The notes under the pieces: model-generated | Database searches by the model: none | What the model saw: only the letters and a program-made list of their open reading frames with translations | Told to the model about the DNA's origin: nothing | Shown: positions 8,703-17,442 of the stretch, piece after piece | Numbering within the stretch: position 1 is the first letter of the stretch | How the letters are laid out: the number at the start of each line of letters is the position of its first letter | Made by a program: the position numbers and the translations under genes | Assembly: GCA_001657325.1 (NCBI GenBank) | Contig: LWRO01000021.1 | Location: forward strand, 160,835 to 224,834 | DNA: 64,000 nucleotides | DNA from: Geitlerinema sp. BBD 1991-9 | GTDB taxonomy: Bacteria > Cyanobacteriota > Cyanobacteriia > Cyanobacteriales > Geitlerinemataceae | Direction of reading: 5' to 3'

Positions 8703-10631
8703 ATGAGCTGGCTCACCTCTTCCCCAGACAAAGCGCCCGATCGATTTACAACGCGAACTCTGGCAGTGGCAGTTTGGAGCGAGCGAATGTGGCAGACGCT
8801 TTTAGCCATGGCGGCGATCGTACCGATCGTGATTCTCGGGGTAACGCTGGCCGTTTTTGTCTACGAAGCCATCTTATTTTTTCGCGAAATTTCTCCCTGG
8901 CAATTTCTAACCGATACGCAGTGGACTCCACAGTATGCGAGCCAGAAGTTTGGCATCGTCGTCATTGCGAGTGGAACGCTGCTCGTTACGACAATCGCGA
9001 TGGCCATCGCCGTGCCGATCGGGCTTTTAGCTGCAATTTACCTCAGCGAATACGCCTCTCCTGCCGTTCGCAGCGTTGTCAAACCGACCCTTGAAGCTTT
9101 AGCCGGAATTCCCACCATTGTCTACGGCTATTTTGCTTTGTTGTTTATCACGCCAACGCTCCGATTGTGGATTCCCGACTTGAGCGGGTTTAACGCGCTC
9201 AGTGCGGGGATTGCGACCGGTATTTTAATTACACCGACCATTTCTTCAATTAGCGAAGATGCCGTTCGATCGGTTCCTTATGCCTTGCGAGAAGGGGCTT
9301 ATGCCCTGGGTTTGACCAAGCGAGAAACGATCGTTCGCATTTTACTCCCCGTCGCGTTTCCCGGTATCGTCGCGGCGTTAACGTTGGCAGCATCTCGGGC
9401 GTTTAGCGAAACGACGATTGCAGCGATCGCCGCCGGACAGGTTCCCAAACTGACGTTCGATCCCCTCGAATCAGTGGAAACGATGACGGCATATATCCTA
9501 CAAGTGAGCCTCGGTGACGTTCAAACGGATTCTCTACTGTTTCACGCCATTTTTACCGTGGGCTTGGTGCTGTTTTTAGTCACGCTGTCGATGAACGCCT
9601 GGGGGCATTGGTTGGTGCGCCGTCACAGTCGCCAGATGGCTGGACTGGAAATTCCAAGAGCCGAACGGAACGGATCGGTTTCATCAGCGATCGATTTGAG
9701 AGTATCGATTTCGCCAATGCGGGACGGCGACCTCGAACCGCTCGATCGAGATCGGTTTGATTTCAGGATCGATCGTCGAACGTCGATCGATCGACTGTTT
9801 ACCGGAATCGGACTCTTCGCCACCCTGCTAGGGATCTTCGTATTTGTTATTTTGGCGTTCCAACTTCGCGTTGGCATTTCACATATCGACTGGCAGTTTT
9901 TGACCGGTTTTCCGTCTCGCAACGCTGAAAGCTCGGGAATTTATGCGGCGTTAGCGGGAACAGTTTGGTTGATGTTGTTGACTGCTGCGTTCGCGTTTCC
10001 CGTGGGTGTAGGAGCGGCGATTTATTTGGAAGAATATTTACCCCGAAATACGTTTAGCCGCATTTTAGAAATTAATCTTGCAAATTTAGCAGCAGTTCCG
10101 TCAATTTTGTATGGATTGCTCGGACTGGCGCTGTTCGCTCGCGCCTTGCCGGGTCTAACAGGTGGACGCAGTTTGATCTCGGCCGCGTTGGTGATGTCAG
10201 CCATCGTGTTACCGTTACTGGCCATCGCGACGCGGGCAGCCTTGCGAACTGTACCTCAAAACCAGCGTCAAGCCGCTTATGCGGTGGGAATGACGCGCTG
10301 GCAGGTTATCCGCCATATCGTTCTTCCCACAGCTTTTCCAAGGATCTTGACGGGAATGTTGCTGTCTCTCTCGCGGGTGATGGGGGAAACGGTGCCACTG
10401 ATCGCGATCGGAGCGGTGGCGTATATTTCCTTCGTCCCAGGGTTGTCGCTAGAAGGGTTGAGGGGAAATTTCACCACGCTTTCTACCCAAATTTTTTATT
10501 GGGTTTCTCGTCCGCAATCTGAGTTCCAAGAAATTGCGGCGGCGGCAATTTTAGTTTTGGGAATCTTGATTTTGTCCATCGACATCATGACGTTGTTTTT
10601 GCGAGATCGCAATCAGCATCGGCGGTCGTGA
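8703..10631 (+). CDS. Phosphate ABC transporter permease, natural PstC-PstA fusion
   Basis: A single 642-residue frame encodes both permease subunits of the high-affinity phosphate importer. Residues 1-310 are PstC: a long TM1 region, QFLTDTQWTPQY, the EAA-loop EGAYALGLTK and FSETTIAAIAAGQ. A charged linker of about 40 residues follows (310-355). Residues 355-642 are PstA: DWQFLTGFPSRNAE, LEEYLP, AAVPSILYGLLGL, the EAA-loop QAAYAVGMTR and GETVPLIAIGA. In most bacteria, and in the second pst set here, these are separate genes. Both halves keep their ABC-coupling loops, so the protein could form a complete pore alone. It is preceded by a Pho-box-like repeat and followed by a MITE and a PstB gene. 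Confidence 0.93.
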   Translation: MSWLTSSPDKAPDRFTTRTLAVAVWSERMWQTLLAMAAIVPIVILGVTLAVFVYEAILFFREISPWQFLTDTQWTPQYASQKFGIVVIASGTLLVTTIAMAIAVPIGLLAAIYLSEYASPAVRSVVKPTLEALAGIPTIVYGYFALLFITPTLRLWIPDLSGFNALSAGIATGILITPTISSISEDAVRSVPYALREGAYALGLTKRETIVRILLPVAFPGIVAALTLAASRAFSETTIAAIAAGQVPKLTFDPLESVETMTAYILQVSLGDVQTDSLLFHAIFTVGLVLFLVTLSMNAWGHWLVRRHSRQMAGLEIPRAERNGSVSSAIDLRVSISPMRDGDLEPLDRDRFDFRIDRRTSIDRLFTGIGLFATLLGIFVFVILAFQLRVGISHIDWQFLTGFPSRNAESSGIYAALAGTVWLMLLTAAFAFPVGVGAAIYLEEYLPRNTFSRILEINLANLAAVPSILYGLLGLALFARALPGLTGGRSLISAALVMSAIVLPLLAIATRAALRTVPQNQRQAAYAVGMTRWQVIRHIVLPTAFPRILTGMLLSLSRVMGETVPLIAIGAVAYISFVPGLSLEGLRGNFTTLSTQIFYWVSRPQSEFQEIAAAAILVLGILILSIDIMTLFLRDRNQHRRS

Positions 10632-10780
10632 AATGATTTTTTATATTGTTTTCAGGGTAGCAACTGTGTGTTTTGAAATGAACCGCATAAAATAGTAAAA
10701 GGCAGGAATCGTATTGGTTGCTTTAGAAATTTATTACGTATTTGAAAAACGTAGCTTTCATCTCAATAAGCCTTTGCAGA

Positions 10781-10905
10781 GGGTGCATCTCACTTTGGCG
10801 ATCGCAACCCCACCCCTCCTCCCCTGGCTAAGGGGGGGTGCCGTTCGCGGTAGCGGGACGGAGTCCTTAGGCGGAGGGGTCATTCTACGAAATTGAGATG
10901 CACCC
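10781..10905 (-). repeat. MITE-like inverted-repeat element, copy B
   Basis: Same family as copy A but inverted, between the permease fusion and pstB. The termini GGGTGCATCTCA / TGAGATGCACCC are extended by flanking bases to a 17-bp perfect inverted repeat. The flanking octamers TTTGCAGA (10773-10780) and TCTGCAGA (10906-10913) match at 7 of 8 bases, a probable target-site duplication. The interior carries about 29 extra bases (GTTCGCGGTAGCGGGACGGA and following) not found in copies A or C. The insertion may affect cotranscription of pstB with the permease. Confidence 0.85.
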
Positions 10906-11010
10906 TCTGCAGATGCAATCCCGAGTTCGAGTGATTTCCACTTCAGTTACTCCCATTTCTTTCTCGTTAGGCGTTTGTTTTTCTCCCTTGCCGTTGCCCT
11001 CTTGCCGCTC

Positions 11011-11904
11011 ATGAACACTCAACAGACTGTCAGCCACTCGCTCGATCGCTCGATCGAGCCGTTGCTACAGGTCGAAAACTTATCGGTGTTTTATCAAGGC
11101 GTTCCCGCGTTGGTGGACGTGAATTTGACCCTCAATCGCCATCAGGTGACGGGGTTGATCGGGCCGTCAGGATGTGGAAAAAGTACGTTTCTACGGTGTT
11201 TGAATCGCCTCAACGATGAAATTGACGGGGCGACGGTGACCGGTCGGTTGCAACTGGGCGATCGAGATTTGTCCGCACTCCATCCCGTAGAAGTCCGTCG
11301 GCGGGTCGGCATGGTCTTCCAACGACCGAATCCGTTTCCGAAGTCAATTTACGACAACATCGCTGTCGGACTGCACGTAAACGGCTATCGCGGCGATCTC
11401 GACGAGCGGGTCGAAACCTCTCTGCGTCAAGTGGGACTGTGGGAGGAGGTCAAACACGATCTCAAGCGGCACGCTTGGGATCTCTCGGGCGGTCAGCAAC
11501 AACGTTTGTGTATCGCTCGAGCAATTGCCCTCGATCCAGAACTGATTTTGATGGACGAACCCTGTGCGTCTCTCGATCCAATTTCGTCAAACCGGATCGA
11601 TGAATTGCTCTGTCAAATGAAGGAACGTTACACGATCGTTATCGTGACGCACAATCTCAAACAAGCCGCGCGGGTAACGGATTCGATCGCGTTTTTTAAC
11701 GTGGAAACTCGACATTCAAAACTGTCTCGCTCGGTTCAGCCTTCAGGATGGTTTGGGCTGCGCTCCCCCATGCCTGTCCCCGAACGAGAAACGATCTATC
11801 GAGTCGGGCGCTTAGTCGAGTACGCCCCAACGTTAGAATTGTTTACGCGACCGAGCCATCGGAGTGCGCAGGAGTATCTGTCAGCTGGAACTCATCGTTA
11901 TTGA
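11011..11904 (+). CDS. pstB: Phosphate ABC transporter ATP-binding protein PstB (set 1)
   Basis: A 297-residue ATPase with Walker [10 protein letters not shown] (51-59), the PstB-typical [15 protein letters not shown], signature LSGGQQQR, Walker B LILMDEPCASLDP and the H-loop VTHN. It energises phosphate import together with the upstream PstC-PstA fusion. It is about 20-40 residues longer than usual because of an insertion in the C-terminal region (after FFNVETRH). The start MNTQQTVSH is preferred over an upstream in-frame codon because the family begins shortly before LLQVENLSVFY. It is separated from its permease by a mobile element. Confidence 0.93.
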   Translation: MNTQQTVSHSLDRSIEPLLQVENLSVFYQGVPALVDVNLTLNRHQVTGLIGPSGCGKSTFLRCLNRLNDEIDGATVTGRLQLGDRDLSALHPVEVRRRVGMVFQRPNPFPKSIYDNIAVGLHVNGYRGDLDERVETSLRQVGLWEEVKHDLKRHAWDLSGGQQQRLCIARAIALDPELILMDEPCASLDPISSNRIDELLCQMKERYTIVIVTHNLKQAARVTDSIAFFNVETRHSKLSRSVQPSGWFGLRSPMPVPERETIYRVGRLVEYAPTLELFTRPSHRSAQEYLSAGTHRY

Positions 11905-12209
11905 GCGACAGGTCGCATTTCGATCGAGACATTTTACCATCGTTCGAGATCGTTAAATTTAGCGAAAATTTAACATTGTTTTAGGAATGCTTCTCTCAGT
12001 CATTCTAGCGAACCCATTTGGCAAAGTAACAGACGGTTCAGACCGACCTCTCTAGGGTTCGATCGGGACGAGAGGCGAGTCGATCGAACGATCTCCTTCC
12101 CATATCACCCCAAATCTAATCTTCCAAGTGAATTCACTCTAAGCCTCAACAAACTCGATCGACAATTCCACTCGATCCCCCTCAATTTCTCAGAAGTTTT
12201 TGCAGTTAG

Positions 12210-12239
12210 CTTAACCAAATCTTAACTTATATTTAACTT
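12210..12239 (+). promoter_or_regulatory. Pho box (three direct repeats) upstream of pstS
   Basis: Three 8-bp units, CTTAACCA, CTTAACTT and TTTAACTT, are each separated by 3 nt (11-nt period), on the same face of the helix. This matches the described cyanobacterial SphR/PhoB box closely. It lies about 130-160 bp upstream of pstS and should drive pstS-pstC-pstA-pstB under phosphate limitation. Confidence 0.85.
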
Positions 12240-12371
12240 TGCCGAACGACAAAGATCGGAATATTGGTATGTGCTGAATCACCGCGTCACAGGTGCGCGA
12301 TCGGCGAACTTCGCTCCGAGCATAGAAACTTCTAAATCGAGACTGACGTTACCTATCCACACGTGAATCGT

Positions 12372-13420
12372 ATGGCTTTCAACCTCAAATTCAAACCCAA
12401 ATCTCTCTCGTTACTAGCAGGAGTTCTCGCTTTAACCTTAGCCGCCTGTAGTGGCGGTGGTGGCGACACGACAGCTGGAGACACGGCTGCAACCGACGGC
12501 GGTTCTGGCGTGAGCGGCGATGTCCTCATCGACGGCTCGAGTACCGTCTTCCCCATCTCCGAAGCCATGGCGGAAGAATTCATGAACGCCAATTCTGACG
12601 TTCGCGTCACCGTCGGCGTATCTGGCTCCGGTGGCGGCTTCAAGAAATTCTGCGCGGGCGAAACGGATATTTCCAACGCTTCTCGCCCCATCAAAGAATC
12701 TGAGATCGAAATCTGCGAAGAAAACGGCATTGAATTCATCGAACTGCCTGTCGCTTACGACGGGGTTTCCGTGGTCGTTCACCCCAACAACGATTGGGTA
12801 GAGTGCCTGAAGCCTGAAGAACTCGGCAAAATGTGGGAACCTGCTGCCGAAGGTGAAATCGCCAAGTGGAACCAAATCCGCGACGAATTTCCCGACCAAG
12901 ACCTAGCGTTGTACGGACCGGGAACGGACTCCGGCACCTACGACTACTTCACCGATGCGACGACGGGTGAAGAAGGCGAAAGCCGTGGCGACTACACCGC
13001 CAGCGAAGACGACAACGTGATCGTTCAAGGGGTATCGACCGACGAAGGTGGTCTGGGCTTCTTCGGATTTGCTTACTACGAAGAAAACAAAGACGCGCTG
13101 AAAGTCGTCAGCATCGAAAATTCAGAGGGTGAGTGCATCGTTCCCAGTGAAGAAAGTATTGCAGACGGTACTTACAATCCCTTGTCCCGTCCGATTTTCT
13201 TCTACGTCAACACCCAGCTCTCGACGAGAAGCCTGCAGTTAAAGCCTTTGCCGAGTACCAACTGGCACAGGAAAATATGGGTCTCGTGTCTGAAGTAGGT
13301 TATGTAGCGCTGACCGACGACATCCTGGACAAATCTCGGGAGCGTCTGGGTAACAAAGTGACCGGAACCATGTTTGAAGGGGGTTCCTCTCTGGGCGTGA
13401 GTCTGTCTGACAAGCTGTAA
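12372..13420 (+). pseudogene. pstS: Phosphate-binding protein PstS (set 2), frameshifted near the 3' end
   Basis: The frame encodes a PstS/SphX-type lipoprotein: lipobox LAAC (Cys26), [38 protein letters not shown], and the phosphate-site region [10 protein letters not shown]. After YVNTQ (13217) it runs off into 29 unrelated residues and stops at 13298. One base back (-1), the next frame continues perfectly with [18 protein letters not shown], then [19 protein letters not shown], and stops at 13418-13420. The simplest explanation is one missing G in CAGGCTCTC. It could be a true mutation or a sequencing error; there is no slippery heptamer to suggest programmed shifting. The start could also be a GTG nine bases upstream. 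The gene heads the operon after the Pho box. Confidence 0.9.
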
Positions 13421-13434
13421 ACCCAGTAAGTCGA

Positions 13435-13455
13435 GGGGCGGGGTTACCCCGTCCC
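13435..13455 (+). terminator. Intercistronic hairpin between pstS and pstC
   Basis: A 9-bp stem (GGGGCGGGG / CCCCGTCCC, one G-U pair) with a TTA loop lies in the pstS-pstC gap. It has no T-run. Such hairpins after binding-protein genes commonly protect the upstream mRNA or attenuate the permease genes, keeping binding protein in excess. Confidence 0.6.
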
Positions 13456-13492
13456 GACAACACTTTGATTCCATCACGTTCTCGGTTTGGCC

Positions 13493-14503
13493 ATGACTCG
13501 CGATATGCCTTCTAGTAACGTCGATCTCTGGCAACCTAATCGGACAGCCAGTAAACGTGTCGAAGGAATTGTAAAATTCATCTTCGGTGCGTTTGCGTTT
13601 TTATCCGTTGCCACGACGATCGGCATCGTTTTGACGTTAATTTTTGAAACGTTCGAGTTCTTTCTCGACGATTTTTTCCGCGACAAGCTGGCCGAGCAAC
13701 TCGGGCGGCCGGTCGAAGGTTTTTTGGGAAGCATCCAAACGTTTCTCTATTCCTTCAAGCATTTCCTAACGGATACGAAATGGACACCGCTCTTTAGTAG
13801 CGCCCAGTTCGGCATCTTTGTCTTGATCGGTGCAACGGTGATGACTTCAGGGATTGCCATTCTCGTGGCACTTCCGCTCGGATTGTTTTCAGCCATTTGC
13901 TTGAGCGAGTATGCAACATCGCGCACGAGAAAGATTCTCAAGCCGATCCTAGAAATTCTCGCCGGGGTGCCGTCAGTCGTTTTCGGGTATTTCGCCTTAC
14001 TGTTCATGACACCGCTGTTGAGGGCAATTAACATCCCCGTGCAAGGCTTTAACGCCCTGAGTGCCGGGCTTGTCCTCGGGATTTCCATCACGCCCCTGGT
14101 GGCCTCTTTGAGTGAAGATGCAATTTTTGCAGTTCCTCGGAGTTTGCGAGACGGGGCTTACGCCCTAGGTGCGACAAAACGGGAAACGATTATTTCCGTT
14201 GTCCTTCCGGCTGCACTGTCTGGGATCGTTTCGTCGTTGATTCTGGCAATTTCACGGGCGATCGGGGAAACGATGATCGTAACCCTGGCTGCCGGACAAA
14301 ACCCCCGCTTAGGCTTTAATCCCTTCGTTCCTATTATGACGATGACGGCGTTTATCGTGCAGGTGAGCTTGGGAGATACTCCGGCGGGTTCGCTGGCGTA
14401 TAAAACCATCTATGCCGTTGGGATGACGCTGTTTCTGATGACGCTCGTGCTAAATATCTTTAGCTTTTGGTTCGTCCGCCGATTCCGGGAGAAATACGAA
14501 TAA
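13493..14503 (+). CDS. pstC: Phosphate ABC transporter permease PstC
   Basis: A 336-residue inner-membrane subunit with about six helices. It has [16 protein letters not shown], the conserved [17 protein letters not shown] helix, GFNALSAGL, the ABC-coupling EAA loop [12 protein letters not shown] and [15 protein letters not shown] periplasmic insertion of about 30 residues ([18 protein letters not shown]) follows TM1, as in other cyanobacterial PstC proteins. The ATG is chosen over a TTG six bases upstream. Its stop overlaps the start of pstA by one base (TAATG), which indicates translational coupling. Confidence 0.96.
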   Translation: MTRDMPSSNVDLWQPNRTASKRVEGIVKFIFGAFAFLSVATTIGIVLTLIFETFEFFLDDFFRDKLAEQLGRPVEGFLGSIQTFLYSFKHFLTDTKWTPLFSSAQFGIFVLIGATVMTSGIAILVALPLGLFSAICLSEYATSRTRKILKPILEILAGVPSVVFGYFALLFMTPLLRAINIPVQGFNALSAGLVLGISITPLVASLSEDAIFAVPRSLRDGAYALGATKRETIISVVLPAALSGIVSSLILAISRAIGETMIVTLAAGQNPRLGFNPFVPIMTMTAFIVQVSLGDTPAGSLAYKTIYAVGMTLFLMTLVLNIFSFWFVRRFREKYE

Positions 14504-15423
14504 TGACGACAAGAGATCCGCAAGCCCTGGAACAGAGCGCCCAACCTCCTTCCCAGCAATTTATCGCCAATCTGGACAAGCGCTACAACATCGATCGAAT
14601 CTTTGCCATTGCCGTTTGGACTTCGGTCGCGATCGCCATCGTCGTCTTGGTGGTCTTGCTGCTTGACGTTCTCATTGATGGTCTACCCCGTTTAAACTGG
14701 CAATTTCTGACGAGCTTCCCGTCTCGCAAACCCGAACAAGCGGGCTTGCTGTCGGCACTAGCCGGCAGCATCTGGATGATGGTAACGGTGGCTATCATTT
14801 CGTTTCCTTTGGGAGTCGGCGCGGGAATTTTCTTGGAAGAATTTGCTGAAGACAATTGGTTGACGCGGTTTATCGAAATCAACATCAACAACCTCGCTGG
14901 GGTTCCCTCAATTATTTACGGTTTGTTGGGGTTGATGGTTTTCGTCCGCATCATGTCGCCGATTACGGGGGGACGGAGTTTGTTAGCCGGGGCGCTAACG
15001 TTGGTTTTGTTGATTCTGCCCGTGATTATCGTGGCGACTCGGGAGGCGTTGCGAGCTGTTCCCGATAGCTTGCGTCTGGGGGGATTTGCCCTCGGCGCGA
15101 CGCGCTGGCAGGTGGTTCGCGATCAAGTCTTTCCCATTGCTTTACCGGGGATTTTGACCGGGACGATTTTGGCACTGTCGCGGGCGATCGGAGAAACGGC
15201 ACCGCTGATTACGATCGGGGCGTTGACGTTTATTTCGTTTCTGCCAGAAAACTTGCAAAGTCCGTTTACCGTGCTGCCCATTCAGATTTACAACTGGGTG
15301 TCTCGCCCTCAAGCGGGATTCCACGTCAACGCCGCTGCGGGCATTATCGTCCTGATGGTGGTGTTATTGGCAATGAACGCCTTTGCTATCTTCCTGCGGA
15401 ATAAATTCCAACGCCGCTTTTAG
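14503..15423 (+). CDS. pstA: Phosphate ABC transporter permease PstA
   Basis: A 306-residue partner of PstC. Hallmarks are NWQFLTSFPSRKPEQAG, FLEEFAEDNW, the NLAGVPSIIYGLLGL helix, EAA loop LGGFALGATRWQ, GETAPLITIGAL and IYNWVSRPQ near the C-terminus. The start overlaps the pstC stop by one base. It is clearly paralogous to the second half of the 642-residue fusion upstream. Confidence 0.96.
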   Translation: MTTRDPQALEQSAQPPSQQFIANLDKRYNIDRIFAIAVWTSVAIAIVVLVVLLLDVLIDGLPRLNWQFLTSFPSRKPEQAGLLSALAGSIWMMVTVAIISFPLGVGAGIFLEEFAEDNWLTRFIEININNLAGVPSIIYGLLGLMVFVRIMSPITGGRSLLAGALTLVLLILPVIIVATREALRAVPDSLRLGGFALGATRWQVVRDQVFPIALPGILTGTILALSRAIGETAPLITIGALTFISFLPENLQSPFTVLPIQIYNWVSRPQAGFHVNAAAGIIVLMVVLLAMNAFAIFLRNKFQRRF

Positions 15424-15498
15424 AACGCTTTACGCCTGTTTTAAAGGACAGACGAATCTCGCCCTTACAGACGGGTTGTCGCACTGTTGGGTATCAAT

Positions 15499-16314
15499 AT
15501 GGTTTCTCAATCTTCAAATAACGTGACAAACGCAACTTCTGACCTCGCCCTGCAAACCAACGACCTCAAGGTTTATTACGGTTCTAACCTTGCCGTGCGA
15601 GATGTCAGCCTCGACATTCCTAAAAACCAGGTTGTCGCTTTTATCGGACCGTCGGGATGCGGGAAAAGCACGGTGCTTCGTTGCTTCAACCGCATGAACG
15701 ATCTGATTCCAGGGGCGCGGGTTGAAGGAAGAATTTCGTTCCACGGACAGGATTTATACGATTCCTCGGTCGATCCGGTGCAGCTGCGTCGGCGCATTGG
15801 GATGGTGTTTCAAAAGCCCAACCCTTTCCCGAAATCGATTTTTGAAAATATCGCGTTCGGGGCGCGGATTAACGGGTATAAAGGCGACATGGACGAACTC
15901 GTCGAGCAGTCGTTGCGAAAAGCTGCGATTTGGGACGAGGTGAAGGACAAGTTGCCAGAGAGTGGCTTGGCGTTGTCTGGCGGACAACAGCAGCGGTTGT
16001 GTATCGCTCGGGCGATCGCCATCGCACCGGAAATTATTTTGATGGACGAACCCTGCTCGGCGCTCGACCCAATTTCGACCTTGCGCGTGGAAGAGTTGAT
16101 TCACGAACTCAAGCAGCAGTACACGATCGTCATCGTGACCCACAATATGCAGCAAGCCTCGCGGGTGTCCGATCGAACAGCCTTCTACAACGCCGAAGCG
16201 ACGGAGAAGGGGAATAAAGTCGGATATTTGGTGGAATACGACCAAACCACCACGATTTTTCACAATCCCGCCAGGACGGAAACTCAAGATTACGTGAGCG
16301 GTCGTTTCGGTTAA
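15499..16314 (+). CDS. pstB: Phosphate ABC transporter ATP-binding protein PstB (set 2)
   Basis: A 271-residue ATPase with Walker [10 protein letters not shown] (50-58), [15 protein letters not shown], signature [14 protein letters not shown], Walker [14 protein letters not shown] and H-loop VTHNMQQ. Length is standard for PstB. It follows pstA by 75 bp. The ATG is chosen over a TTG four codons upstream. A regulator gene follows after 24 bp, so pstS-pstC-pstA-pstB-regulator is probably one operon. Confidence 0.96.
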   Translation: MVSQSSNNVTNATSDLALQTNDLKVYYGSNLAVRDVSLDIPKNQVVAFIGPSGCGKSTVLRCFNRMNDLIPGARVEGRISFHGQDLYDSSVDPVQLRRRIGMVFQKPNPFPKSIFENIAFGARINGYKGDMDELVEQSLRKAAIWDEVKDKLPESGLALSGGQQQRLCIARAIAIAPEIILMDEPCSALDPISTLRVEELIHELKQQYTIVIVTHNMQQASRVSDRTAFYNAEATEKGNKVGYLVEYDQTTTIFHNPARTETQDYVSGRFG

Positions 16315-16338
16315 TCGAGTCGCGGATTGGCAAGGTCG

Positions 16339-17133
16339 ATGAACGATGCATTTGCCCCATTTCCGGGCGGGTTATTTCATCGATCGGGCGTTCCCGATGA
16401 AATTCTCGAACCTGCTCCGCTCGTTCGGGATTGGGAAATTCAAGTGTTGGTGGTCGCTCGGGAAGCTTCGGCGAGATCGATCGTTTCTGAGATTCTATCT
16501 GAAGAAGGCTTTCGGACGATCGAAGACGAGGACGGCCGGTTTGTTTCGGCACTTCTCGAAACCACGTTTTCCAATCCCCAATCTTTTCCTTTTCATTTGG
16601 TTGTTTTGGAGTCTCAGCTTTCGCGACGCAACGGTCTCGATTTGTGCCAGCGGTTGCGGCTTCAAAAGATTTTCGTACCGATCTTGATCTTAAACGATCG
16701 AGATCGTCAAGGCGATCGAATTCTCGGTTTGGAACGCGGTGCAGACGTTTGCTTGAGCCAACCGTTCGACAGCCGCGAACTCGTGGCACTTTGTCGCAGT
16801 TTGCTACGGCGTTTTTTAGGGTATTGGTCGCAGTTCTCCGTGCTTCAATTCGAGTCCGTCAAGCTCGATACGTGGGAACATCGGGTTTGGGTTCGAGATC
16901 GAGAAATCACACTGTCTCCCCAAGAGTTTCGCTTGCTCGGGTTATTAATGAGGCACCCCGGTCGAGTGTGGACACGGGAAGAACTACTCGATCGGGTTTG
17001 GAAAAGTAACGTTCACCGAAGTACGAAAACGGTAGACGTTCATATTAGCCAACTCCGCAAAAAAATTGAACCCGACCCCAAAAATCCCAAATACATCCAA
17101 ACCATACCGGGACGGGGCTATCAGTTCGGATAA
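16339..17133 (+). CDS. OmpR/PhoB-family response regulator with degenerate receiver
   Basis: A 264-residue protein. Residues 35-160 fold as a receiver-like domain and 170-264 as an intact OmpR/PhoB winged helix (LSPQEFRLLGLLMRHPGRVWTREELLDRVW, then STKTVDVHISQLRKKIE and YIQTIPGRGYQF). The phosphorylation site is lost. The acidic pair is Ala40-Arg41, the acceptor Asp is Glu91 (VVLES), the switch Thr is Asn119, and the conserved Lys is Gln141 (LSQPF). It cannot be a normal phospho-switch; Glu may mimic the phosphorylated state. Its place at the end of the pst operon suggests a role in phosphate control. No histidine kinase is adjacent. Confidence 0.88.
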   Translation: MNDAFAPFPGGLFHRSGVPDEILEPAPLVRDWEIQVLVVAREASARSIVSEILSEEGFRTIEDEDGRFVSALLETTFSNPQSFPFHLVVLESQLSRRNGLDLCQRLRLQKIFVPILILNDRDRQGDRILGLERGADVCLSQPFDSRELVALCRSLLRRFLGYWSQFSVLQFESVKLDTWEHRVWVRDREITLSPQEFRLLGLLMRHPGRVWTREELLDRVWKSNVHRSTKTVDVHISQLRKKIEPDPKNPKYIQTIPGRGYQFG

Positions 17134-17190
17134 ACGCTATAACTATTTTATTTGAAGTTAAAAAGTTCGACAGGCTCGGATAGCTGTTCT

Positions 17191-17291
17191 GGGTGCATCT
17201 CAATTTCGTAAAACGACCCCTCCGCCTTCGGCACCTCCCCTTAGTCAGGTGAGGATGGGTGGGGTTCCGATCTCAAAAGTGAGATGCACCC
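17191..17291 (+). repeat. MITE-like inverted-repeat element, copy C
   Basis: A 101-bp element with near-perfect termini GGGTGCATCTCA / TGAGATGCACCC and the CCTCCGCCTTCGGCACCTCC core. The flanking octamers GCTGTTCT (17183-17190) and CCTGTTCT (17292-17299) match at 7 of 8 bases. It separates the regulator gene from the second pstS and is the most compact copy together with copy F. Confidence 0.87.
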
Positions 17292-17442
17292 CCTGTTCTA
17301 GATTCCTGTTCGATAGGCTTTTAGCAATGGGTCGATTGCCGAGTGAGTTGCTTGGAAAAGTACCTTAAAGCATTTCAAAAATTCGGTGTCAAGTTCGATT
17401 CGATGGCACGAAAAACCGTTGTAATTTCTCGATAAAACAGCC

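Noticed and set aside
12372..13420. Programmed -1 ribosomal frameshifting in pstS
   Set aside because: No slippery heptamer or downstream pseudoknot is apparent at 13217; a simple base loss or sequencing error is more likely.
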